A DNA stretch of 7,666 nt from Acidobacteriota bacterium (lineage in GTDB: Bacteria > Acidobacteriota > Polarisedimenticolia > J045): the NCBI GenBank assembly GCA_027064265.1, contig JAMOQA010000490.1:1-7666 (forward strand), read 5' to 3'. The translations under genes and the position numbers were made by a program. Below the pieces are notes generated by a model. That model ran no database searches and had not been told where the DNA came from. It was given only the letters and a program-made list of their open reading frames with translations. Positions 1 through 6,352 of the stretch are shown piece after piece. Each line of letters starts with the position of its first letter. The stretch's first letter is position 1.

Positions 1-1195
1 TGCTGCGGCCGCCGCGGTTCCGGTGGGGAGGATGGGTCAGGATCACCTCCCGGTGGTTCATCGGCAGCCGTTCCCGGTCGAAGACCCGCCAGCCGTACTG
101 GGTGTCCTTGACGAGCATGTGCACCGTCGCCCCGTCCCCTTCGAGAAGGCGCCGGACCCGGCAGGCGACGTCGTAGACGTAGTCGCTCTCCCAGACGCGG
201 GGATGCCGGGCCTGGGCCCCGATGTCCTCGCCGCCGTGACCCGGGTCGAGGATCACGTGGATGCCGGCGAGCGGCCTGGGAGCCGGTGGTGCCGGCTTCT
301 TCTTCTCGGCGGGCGCCGGGGCCCTGCCCGGCGTCTCCTCGGCGCCGGTGCCGATCAGCCGGGCGAGCACCCGCCGGGGGTGGTTCTCCGGGAGATAGGG
401 CAGGGCGAGCATGTCGAGGGGGATCCGGATCCGGGCGCCGGCGGGGATCTTCCGCACGTCCCGGATGCCGTTCCGGGCGGCGATCTCCCGGGCCGCCTCC
501 TCCACGTCGTCCTTGTCCACGTAGTCGGTGAACCGGAGCACGACCGACGACCAGAGCGCCTCCCCCCGGCGCAGGACGTACTCCGCGTACTCCCCCTTCG
601 CGTCCCGGCCGTACCGCAGGGCGCCCTTCGCCCCGGTGGCCGGCGTGCGGAACAGGGGAAGGAGCAGGTCACCCGGGACGTAGACCGGCCGATTCCCCGG
701 CAGGTCCGGCCCGGGGATCCCGTTGAAGCGGGCGATCTTCTCCCAGTTCTCTCCCCGGCCCGTGAACCAGAGCGCGACCTGCCACAATCCCTCGCCGTAG
801 GTCAGCACCCGCGCCTTCGCCGGGACGTGTTCCCAGGCCTTCCGCCGGGGGGACCAGCGGTCGGCGGGGAAGAGGGCCCGCAGGGCGAGGTACCGGTACT
901 CCTCCCGGAGCAGTTCCCACGGCACCTCCACCGGGCGCCCCTCGATCGGCACGACGCCGCGGTTCGCCGCCGCCAGGGCCGGGAACCGGGACTCCTTCCC
1001 GCAGACCCTCCGGGCGAGGGAGCGCCAGCCCTCCCCCTTCTCGGGAAGGACCTCGAGGACGATCTCCCGGCCGGCCCGCAGGGAGACGCGGATCCCTTCG
1101 TCGATCTCGACCGTCGCCGACCAGGGGGCGTCGCCGCGGCCGGGAAGACCGATGGCGGCCAGCAACAGGGCGAGGACGACGAGGACCCTGCGCAT
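1..1195 (-). CDS. Secreted N-acetylmuramoyl-L-alanine amidase (Amidase_3) with LysM-like modules, 3' end cut by window edge
   Basis: This is a zinc-dependent murein amidase that cleaves the bond between N-acetylmuramic acid and the stem peptide; 398 residues are visible. The first ~22 residues are a signal peptide (MRRVLVVLALLLAAIGLPG), which suggests a periplasmic location. Three divergent LysM-like stretches follow, at about 44-93, 129-178 and 205-261. The last two carry the pattern 'GEGLWQVA' / 'GEALWSSV', then an 'ARFNGI' / 'AARNGI' turn and 'VYVP' / 'IRIP'. A Pro/Ala/Lys linker (285-308) leads to the catalytic domain, which opens with 'IHVILDPGHGGEDIGA'. H320 and E336 (in 'VWESDYVYDVA') match the first two zinc ligands. 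The third ligand and the catalytic Glu would lie past the window edge. The ATG at 1195 is 4 bases beyond the gatCA stop, with no clear ribosome binding site, so it probably depends on coupling to gatCA. The family call is firm; peptidoglycan binding by the LysM-like parts is inferred. Confidence 0.9.
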   Translation of the reverse strand, partial: MRRVLVVLALLLAAIGLPGRGDAPWSATVEIDEGIRVSLRAGREIVLEVLPEKGEGWRSLARRVCGKESRFPALAAANRGVVPIEGRPVEVPWELLREEYRYLALRALFPADRWSPRRKAWEHVPAKARVLTYGEGLWQVALWFTGRGENWEKIARFNGIPGPDLPGNRPVYVPGDLLLPLFRTPATGAKGALRYGRDAKGEYAEYVLRRGEALWSSVVLRFTDYVDKDDVEEAAREIAARNGIRDVRKIPAGARIRIPLDMLALPYLPENHPRRVLARLIGTGAEETPGRAPAPAEKKKPAPPAPRPLAGIHVILDPGHGGEDIGAQARHPRVWESDYVYDVACRVRRLLEGDGATVHMLVKDTQYGWRVFDRERLPMNHREVILTHPPHRNRGGRS

Positions 1196-1199
1196 GGCG

Positions 1200-3026
1200 T
1201 CAGGCGGCCCGGGCCGGCGGGAGCGGTGCCCGGAACCCGGCGGCCTCGAGCTCCGCGCCGACCCGGAAGAGGAGGTCCTCGCGACGCCGGGGAGCGACGA
1301 GCTGGATGGCCGCCGGCAGCTCCCCGGGGGGGGCGGGGCACGGCAGGACGAGGGCGGGGAGGTCCGCCAGGTTGGCGGGGAGGACGAACGCGTCGCACAG
1401 CCAGACCGCGAGCGGGCCGGGTTTCGAGCCGAGGGGAAAGGCGCGTGTCGGCGTGACCGGCCCGAGGAGCAGGTCCACGCGCCGGAAGACATCCTCGGCC
1501 TCGGCGGCGAGGCGTGCCCGAACGACCCGGGCCCGGTCGAGCCAGCGGCGGCGCCAGCCGGCGCGGAGGGCCCAGGTGCCGAGAAGGATCCGTCGCTTCA
1601 CCTCCGGGCCGAAACCGGCACCCCGGGTCCGGGCGACCGCCTCGCGGAAGGTACGGCCCGGGAGCGGATTCCCGTAACGGATCCCGTCGTAGCGGGCCAG
1701 GTTCGAGGCCGCCTCGGCCGCCACCTGCAGGTGGTAGGCCGGGACCGCGAGGTGGGCGTGGCCGAACCGCACGCTCTCCACCCTGGCGCCCCGGGCGGCG
1801 AGTTCTTCCGCCGCCCGCTTCACCGCGGCCCGGATTTCCGGTTCGAGGTCGGGATGTTCCAGGGGGCCCGCCGGCATCCCGACCCGGAGGCCCGCGATGG
1901 ACCGGTCGGGCGGGGCAGCGAGGTCCGGGAGCGGCTCCCGGAGAGAGGTGGCGTCGCGGGGATCCGGCCCGGCGATCACCCGGTAGACGAGGGCGACGTC
2001 CCCGAGCGAGCGGGCGAGGGGCCCGGCCTGGTCGAGGGACGATGCGAGGGCGACGAGACCTCGCCGGGAGACCCTGCCCCACGGGGGCCGGAGCCCGAGG
2101 ACACCGCACAGCGCGGCCGGCTGCCGGATCGATCCGCCGGTCTCCGTGCCGATCGCCACCGGGACGAGCCCCGCGGCCACCGCGGCCGCGGAACCGCCGG
2201 ACGATCCACCCGCCACCCGGGCCGGGTCGTGGGGGTTTCCCGGCGGGCCGTACGCGGATGCCTCCCCGGTGGAACCCATGGCGAACTCGTCCATGTTCGC
2301 CCGGGCGAGGATCACCGCTCCCGCCGCCTCGAGCCGCTCGACCACCGTCGCGGGTTCGGGGGCCACGAAACCGGCGAGCACCCGGGACGCGCACGTCGTG
2401 GGGTGGAGGGCCGTGCAGACGTTGTCCTTGACCGCCACCGGGACCCCGGCGAGGGGACCCGGGTCCCTTCCTGTCCGCACCAGGTGGTCGATCTCCTCGG
2501 CCCGGCGCCGGGCGGCGTCGATGGCGGCCGGGTCCGGGGCCAGCAGCGCCCGGAGGACGAGGCCCGCGGGGAGGGCGGCCAGGGCCTCCTCGAGGACGTC
2601 CCGTGCGCGAACGTCTCCCCGCCGGACCGCCCGCGCGATCTCGCCGGCCGTCCGGTCCAGGAAGGGGCCCGGCGAGACCGGTCGCGGGCCGGTTTCCGGG
2701 CGGGGCGGGGCGGCGGGGACGGGAGCCTCGCCGGGTTCCTCGCCCGGCAGGGTGTCCGGCGCGACGACGAAACGCCCGTGGACCCGCGGGGCGCGGTCGA
2801 GCAGGGGATCGGGATCCGTGGCGACCGGGTCGTCCGGGCGGAGCGCGGCGGGGGAAGCCTCGGGCTGGTGCTCCCCCGTCGGGGGGATCGACTCGAGGCG
2901 CTGGAACTCTTCCAGGATCCCGGCGAACTCGGCGCGAAACCGCTCGACTTCCTCGTCGGTGAGCGTGATCCGGGCCGCATCCGCCGTGCGCCGCAGCTCG
3001 TCCGCGTCGATCCGGGCCGGTTCCAT
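1200..3026 (-). CDS. gatA: Fused GatC-GatA subunit of the Asp/Glu-tRNA amidotransferase
   Basis: This 608-residue protein joins two subunits of the cytoplasmic GatCAB enzyme, which amidates Glu-tRNA(Gln) and/or Asp-tRNA(Asn). Residues 1-92 are GatC-like ('ARITLTDEEVERF', 'ILEEFQRLESI', 'LRPDDPVA'). A Pro/Glu/Gly linker (about 93-120) leads to GatA. The amidase triad is intact: K200 ('VAVKDN'), cis-Ser S275 ('GGSSGGSAAAV') and nucleophile S299 ('GTETGGSIRQPAA'). Its 75- and 24-residue spacings match S. aureus GatA. The GatA-specific block 'SNLARYDGIRYG' (441-452), 'EVKRRILLGT' (475-484) and D545 are also present, which argues against a general amidase. The usual 'PTYGRVSRYG' reads 'PPWGRVSRRG' here. 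I chose the ATG at 3026 because it gives a normal GatC N-terminus; an in-frame GTG at 3062 would add 12 residues. No gatB is visible, so the partner must be encoded elsewhere. The start lies 45 bases after the upstream gene's stop, so it is probably in the same transcript. Confidence 0.93.
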   Translation of the reverse strand: MEPARIDADELRRTADAARITLTDEEVERFRAEFAGILEEFQRLESIPPTGEHQPEASPAALRPDDPVATDPDPLLDRAPRVHGRFVVAPDTLPGEEPGEAPVPAAPPRPETGPRPVSPGPFLDRTAGEIARAVRRGDVRARDVLEEALAALPAGLVLRALLAPDPAAIDAARRRAEEIDHLVRTGRDPGPLAGVPVAVKDNVCTALHPTTCASRVLAGFVAPEPATVVERLEAAGAVILARANMDEFAMGSTGEASAYGPPGNPHDPARVAGGSSGGSAAAVAAGLVPVAIGTETGGSIRQPAALCGVLGLRPPWGRVSRRGLVALASSLDQAGPLARSLGDVALVYRVIAGPDPRDATSLREPLPDLAAPPDRSIAGLRVGMPAGPLEHPDLEPEIRAAVKRAAEELAARGARVESVRFGHAHLAVPAYHLQVAAEAASNLARYDGIRYGNPLPGRTFREAVARTRGAGFGPEVKRRILLGTWALRAGWRRRWLDRARVVRARLAAEAEDVFRRVDLLLGPVTPTRAFPLGSKPGPLAVWLCDAFVLPANLADLPALVLPCPAPPGELPAAIQLVAPRRREDLLFRVGAELEAAGFRAPLPPARAA

Positions 3027-3071
3027 GGAGCCGATGGTAGCCCAGCCCTCGCGGCGGGGCACCGCGGGGCG

Positions 3072-3980
3072 TCAGAAGAACGCCGTCACGCGGAAGGTGA
3101 CCGGTTCCGCCCCGGCCCGGCGAGGAAGGGGCAGTTCGATGGATCCCCCGGGGGCGACGCGGCCCGAGGTGGACGCCTCGGAGGTGACGACGCGTGCCCG
3201 CGAGGTCTCGGGAGGGGAGCCTTCCTGCTCTTCCGGGGTCGGGGGGCTTCGGCGCACCGCCACCCGGATCCGGAGCTCCAGCTCCCCGTCGTGCAGGGTC
3301 GCGGGGAACAGCTCCAGCTCGACCCGCAGCGTGGGGTCGCGGTCCTCCGCCGCGTTCCCCGGGACGGAGGCCAGGCTGTAGCGGGCGGGGGAGCCGATCA
3401 GGGCGGCGAGGCGCAGGCGCTCCACGGTGCGGCGGCGGTTCCCCTCCCCGGCGAGCACTTCGACCAGGAGGTCCACCGGCCTGGTCGTGGCGGTGACCCG
3501 CTCGAGCCGGGGAACCTCCTCGGTGCTGGCGGCGAGCACGGCGACGAGCCGGCGCCGGCCCGCCCCGTCGGCCCACAGCTCGACGAGCCCGGCCCGGCCC
3601 GGGTCCAGTTCGAGGACGCGCGCCGTGCCGACCGGGGGCGAGCCGGCGGGCTGCACGTCGGCGTCGATCCGGAGCCGGATCCTCCCGCTGGCCTCGAGCG
3701 GTTCCGCCGTGACGACCAGGCCCACCCGGACCGGTTGCGGCTTCCCGAGAGAAAGGGCGACGGGTCGGGATTGCCCGGGCTCGAGGGACCACTCGAGGGG
3801 AGCTTCCGCGGGGGGAGCCGTCCCCTCGCGCAGGAGGAGCCGGCCGGTGACACGGACCCGGGTCTCCTGCACCACCGTCCAGCCGTCGCGCCCCGGGGGC
3901 TCGCTCGCCGGGGTCGGCGGCACCGTGGCGGCCAGGAGGGCCGTCGCGGCCAGCAGCGGGAACACCGTGCGCAGGTTCAC
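3072..3980 (-). CDS. Secreted strand-rich protein of unknown family, coupled to the ABC exporter
   Basis: I do not recognise a family for this 302-residue protein. It begins with a GTG codon that overlaps the permease stop as GTGA. A possible ribosome binding site, GAGAG, lies 9 bases upstream (3990-3994). The N-terminus is a clear Sec signal peptide (MNLRTVFPLLAATALLAATV), with likely cleavage near 'PTPA-SEP'. No lipobox cysteine is seen, so a soluble periplasmic or exported form is likely. The mature part is rich in alternating hydrophobic residues, as in beta-sandwich proteins. Two segments look like each other: about 83-157 ('VRVGLVVTAEPLEASGRIRL') and 217-302 ('LRVELELFPATLHDGELELR'), which suggests an internal duplication. 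An acidic Pro/Glu/Ser insert (about 245-259) breaks the second copy. There are no cysteines and no evident catalytic motif. The overlap with the permease gene suggests a role beside the exporter, for example as a substrate or periplasmic partner; that is inference. The coding call itself is strong. Confidence 0.82.
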   Translation of the reverse strand: MNLRTVFPLLAATALLAATVPPTPASEPPGRDGWTVVQETRVRVTGRLLLREGTAPPAEAPLEWSLEPGQSRPVALSLGKPQPVRVGLVVTAEPLEASGRIRLRIDADVQPAGSPPVGTARVLELDPGRAGLVELWADGAGRRRLVAVLAASTEEVPRLERVTATTRPVDLLVEVLAGEGNRRRTVERLRLAALIGSPARYSLASVPGNAAEDRDPTLRVELELFPATLHDGELELRIRVAVRRSPPTPEEQEGSPPETSRARVVTSEASTSGRVAPGGSIELPLPRRAGAEPVTFRVTAFF

Positions 3981-5497
3981 GTCAGCAGGCTCTCGGTCAC
4001 GTCGAGGACCCGGCCGTGCAGCACGCGCCCTGCGAGATGCCAGCCGCCGAGAACGGCGAGGCAGCCGACGGTCACGGCAAGGACGGCACCAGGTATTGCC
4101 GCCCCCCACAGGAACGGCACCAGCGCGAGTCCCTGGACCGCAACCATGATCCACCTTGTCGGTCCCACTGGCCAGAGGGAGGCGCCCGGAACATCGAGAT
4201 CCGCCCGTACGGGCCAGGCGACCGAGAGCAGGAGGCCGGTTCCCGCGCCCAGTCCGAGAGCGCCGACGGTGCCCGCAGCGAGGACCAGGGCGGCGCCGGT
4301 GGCCGGGAGCAGCCACGCGGCGATGCCCGTCACGGCGGGAACGAGAACCACCGCCGGGACGGCCGCGGCGAGTGCGAGGCGGGCGAGCAGCCGGCCGGGC
4401 CGCGCGCCGGCGAGCAGGAGCCCGAGGACGCCGCGGCTTCCCGTCCCCAGGAGGTTGGCGAACAGGGGAGCGGGCGCGGACGCCAGGATCAGCCCCGCGA
4501 GTCCCCCCGCCACCCGGGGGAGGGCCGGCCAGGGGATCCCTTGCCGGGCGAGCACGTGGGCCGCGAGAAGCACGAGCAGGGCCGCGGCGCCGTTGCCCAT
4601 CCACTGGGCGACGACCGGGCGGGCCGCCCACCACGCCGTGGCGAGGGGAAATTTCCGGGGGGGGCGCCGCGGCCTCCCCGCGCCCGGGATCGCGGGATGG
4701 TCGCCACCCCGTGCGGCCAGGACGAGCAGGCCGAAGGCGACGAGGAGGAGGATCCCCCCGGGGAGCAGCGCCGCCCCGTGGCCCGCCAGCGCCTCCCGGC
4801 AGGCGTGGCGAATCCACCACCCGGGTGTCCAGGGTCCCCCCTCGAGGCGGAGCAGGTTCGTCGCCTCGCGCCAGCTGCCGAGAAGCCATGCCGCCGGCGC
4901 CGCGAAGACGATCCCGGTGGAGAGGATCGCGGTCGCCAGCCGGTGACGTCCCCCGGCCAGGAGCAACCGCCGCACCGCGAGCCCGAGGGCCGCGAGGAAG
5001 AGGAGCAGGCCGGCGGCCGGGAGCGCCAGCAGGAGAGCCGCCCGGGATGCGACCTGCCCGGCTCCGAGCACCGGGACGAGAGCGGCGGGCCACGCCACGG
5101 CGGCCAGGGGCTCGGCGAGGAGGAGGGAAGCCGTCTCGGCCAGCAGGCGGTCGCCGGGGCCCACCGGGAGAAGCAGCAGCGGGCGGGGCGGGATACCCCT
5201 GTGCGTCTCCTCCGCCGCTGCCACGGCCAGGACCGCGAGCACGGCGGCGGCGTCGGCCACGGCCCCGGCGACGGCGACGGCCAGGCCCGTGTCGCCCCGC
5301 CGCGCAAGGACGGCGAAAAGAGTGGTGCCGACCGCCGCGAACGCGATGGCGCCCCCGGCGAGGAGGAGCCACGCGAAGAGAGTTCCGACGCCGCCGAGCA
5401 GCATGCCGGCCGGGCCGTGCCGTCGTTGCCACGCGAGGCGCCACCGGGCGAGCGCGAGGCGGACCGCGAGGAGCACGAGCCGGCCGGAACGGGTCAT
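3977..5497 (-). CDS. ABC-2-type exporter permease, integral membrane subunit
   Basis: This 506-residue inner-membrane protein is dominated by Leu/Ala/Val/Gly helices. About 11-12 membrane segments can be placed by eye, near 30-64 (one or two), 72-97, 121-145, 149-178, 186-206, 239-262, 298-316, 327-345, 370-398, 399-427, 450-468 and 468-488. A basic loop (about 263-285, 'GRPRRPPRKF') separates the halves. The motif 'FANLLGTGSRGVLGLLLAGA' (346-365) resembles the 'NxFGxDGRG...LLLxSP' block of two-component ABC exporter permeases. An earlier 'LLLLPVGPGDRLLAETASLL' (107-126) looks like the matching element of the N-terminal half. The ATG at 5497 overlaps the ATPase stop as ATGA, with a G-rich stretch just upstream, so the two are probably translated in a coupled way in a fixed ratio. 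The substrate cannot be read from sequence. Membrane protein is certain; the ABC-2 assignment rests on the motif and the adjacent ATPase. Confidence 0.88.
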   Translation of the reverse strand: MTRSGRLVLLAVRLALARWRLAWQRRHGPAGMLLGGVGTLFAWLLLAGGAIAFAAVGTTLFAVLARRGDTGLAVAVAGAVADAAAVLAVLAVAAAEETHRGIPPRPLLLLPVGPGDRLLAETASLLLAEPLAAVAWPAALVPVLGAGQVASRAALLLALPAAGLLLFLAALGLAVRRLLLAGGRHRLATAILSTGIVFAAPAAWLLGSWREATNLLRLEGGPWTPGWWIRHACREALAGHGAALLPGGILLLVAFGLLVLAARGGDHPAIPGAGRPRRPPRKFPLATAWWAARPVVAQWMGNGAAALLVLLAAHVLARQGIPWPALPRVAGGLAGLILASAPAPLFANLLGTGSRGVLGLLLAGARPGRLLARLALAAAVPAVVLVPAVTGIAAWLLPATGAALVLAAGTVGALGLGAGTGLLLSVAWPVRADLDVPGASLWPVGPTRWIMVAVQGLALVPFLWGAAIPGAVLAVTVGCLAVLGGWHLAGRVLHGRVLDVTESLLT

Positions 5498-6273
5498 CGT
5501 CCGCCCCCCGGGCGGTACCAGGAGAGATCCGGTGCCGGCGCCGGTTCGCCGACGGCGGCGACGAACGCCTCCTCGAGGGTTCTCCCCGCGAGGACCTCCT
5601 CGAGGGGACCGGCTGCGGCGATCCGGCCGTGGTCCAGGATCGCCAGGTGGGTCGCCAGGGTCTCGACGAGGGGGAGCACGTGGGACGTCAGGAGCAGCGT
5701 GACGCCCCGCTCCCGCAGGGCGGCGAGCAGGTGGCGGATGGTGCGAGCGGCCACCGGGTCGATCCCCTCGAAGGGCTCGTCGAGGAAGAGCAGCGGGGGC
5801 GCATGGAGCATCGCCGCGGCCAGTGTCACCTTCTTGCGGGTGCCGTGGGAGAGCTGCAGGACGGGCTGATCGAGCGCGTCCGCGAGCCCCAGTGCTTCCG
5901 CCAGGTCGGCGATGCGGTGGACCGTTTCCTGCCGCGGGAGGCCCCGGAGCCCCGCGATCTCGAGAAGGTTCTCCCGGGCGGTCAGCGGTTCCCACAGCGG
6001 CAGGAAGTCCGGGACGACTCCCACCAGCTCCCGGACCCGGAAGGGATCGCGCGAGGGATCGACCCCCAGGAGACGAACCTCTCCAGCCTGCCCTCGGAGC
6101 AGCCCGGAGAGGATTCGGACCGTCGTCGTCTTGCCGGCTCCGTTGGGACCGACCAGGGCGAAGAAGGCTCCCCGGGGCACGGCGAGATCGATCGAGTCCA
6201 GGGCGACCACCGCCCCGAACCTGCGGGTCAGTCCCCGGACCTCGAGGACGGTCTCCTGCCCCGTGCGCACCAT
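5494..6273 (-). CDS. ABC exporter ATP-binding protein
   Basis: This 259-residue cytoplasmic ATPase powers the permease encoded immediately downstream. It starts 'MVRTGQETVLEVRGLTRRFG', so the A-loop region comes after a short leader. Walker A is 'GPNGAGKTT' (42-50), the Q-loop region is 'VGVVPDFLPLWEPLTARENL' (84-103), the signature is 'LSHGTRKK' (141-148), Walker B is 'LLFLDEP' (161-167), the D-loop is 'EGIDP' (169-173) and the switch histidine is H198 in 'LLLTSHVLPLVE'. Two positions depart from the textbook form: the Q-loop Gln is Asp (D89) and LSGGQ reads LSHGT. Both fit the subgroup that pairs with ABC-2 exporter permeases, where 'PD' and 'SHGM' are common, but Thr in place of Met is less usual. 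The C-terminal tail 'LEEAFVAAVGE' is typical of this subgroup. The ATG at 6273 is chosen because it gives the normal distance to the first strand. It is the first gene of the array, about 10 bases from a -10-like element. Confidence 0.95.
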   Translation of the reverse strand: MVRTGQETVLEVRGLTRRFGAVVALDSIDLAVPRGAFFALVGPNGAGKTTTVRILSGLLRGQAGEVRLLGVDPSRDPFRVRELVGVVPDFLPLWEPLTARENLLEIAGLRGLPRQETVHRIADLAEALGLADALDQPVLQLSHGTRKKVTLAAAMLHAPPLLFLDEPFEGIDPVAARTIRHLLAALRERGVTLLLTSHVLPLVETLATHLAILDHGRIAAAGPLEEVLAGRTLEEAFVAAVGEPAPAPDLSWYRPGGGR

Positions 6274-6283
6274 GGTCACTCTC

Positions 6284-6289
6284 AATATA
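6284..6289 (-). promoter_or_regulatory. Candidate -10 element for the minus-strand array
   Basis: Read on the minus strand this is TATATT, five of six matches to TATAAT, in an A+T-rich island that stands out from the surrounding G+C-rich DNA. A start point about 7 bases downstream falls near 6277, only a few bases before the ATPase ATG at 6273, which would give an almost leaderless mRNA. No TTGACA-like -35 element is found at 16-18 bases upstream; that position is G+C-rich. The placement is inference from one hexamer. Confidence 0.45.
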
Positions 6290-6298
6290 AGGTTCCCC

Positions 6299-6322
6299 GG
6301 CCCGGGGGCCCGTTCCCGGGCC
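6299..6322. repeat. Perfect inverted repeat between divergent genes, operator candidate
   Basis: GGCCCGGG (6299-6306) and CCCGGGCC (6315-6322) form a perfect 8-bp inverted repeat around an 8-base spacer (6307-6314). It lies between the two oppositely directed -10-like elements, where a repressor or activator could act on both promoters. No T-run follows on either strand, so it is unlikely to be a terminator. Chance palindromes are common in G/C-only sequence, so function is uncertain. Confidence 0.4.
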
Positions 6323-6327
6323 ATTCG

Positions 6328-6336
6328 TGGAATAAT
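6328..6336 (+). promoter_or_regulatory. Candidate extended -10 element for the plus-strand surface protein gene
   Basis: TGG followed by AATAAT fits an extended -10 (TGn plus a hexamer with five of six matches to TATAAT). Transcription would start around 6343, leaving a leader of about ten bases to the ATG at 6353. The element overlaps a possible upstream ATG at 6335, which argues for the later start. No convincing -35 hexamer is seen, which is tolerable for extended -10 promoters. Inference from sequence only. Confidence 0.42.
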
Positions 6337-6342
6337 GGCCGC

Positions 6343-6347
6343 GGAGG
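6343..6347 (+). promoter_or_regulatory. Ribosome binding site GGAGG deciding the start at 6353
   Basis: GGAGG sits 5 bases before the ATG at 6353, a strong Shine-Dalgarno match and the clearest one in the window. It favours the start at 6353 over the in-frame ATG at 6335, which would add only six residues and has just a weak GTGGA upstream. Confidence 0.6.
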
Positions 6348-6352
6348 CGTGG

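Noticed and set aside
3050..3066. Small inverted repeat CGCGG/CCGCG before gatCA, possible attenuator or terminator
   Set aside because: Only a 5-bp stem with a 7-base loop and no T-run; expected by chance in such sequence.
802..3792. A 996-codon open frame on the minus strand in another phase to gatCA and the secreted protein
   Set aside because: Low-complexity Arg/Pro/Gly product; the phases carrying GatC-GatA, the signal peptides and the amidase motifs are different.
1326..4664. Runs of eight G on the plus strand (1326-1333 in gatCA and 4657-4664 in the permease) as phase-variation tracts
   Set aside because: Both encode ordinary Pro codons in frame, and such runs are expected at this G+C content; no sign of on/off frames.
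1152..4946. A 1264-codon open frame on the plus strand, antisense to gatCA and its neighbours
   Set aside because: Stop codons are rare in such G+C-rich DNA. The product is a Gly/Arg/Pro/Glu mixture with no motif, and it lies opposite three genes with clear domains or signal peptides.
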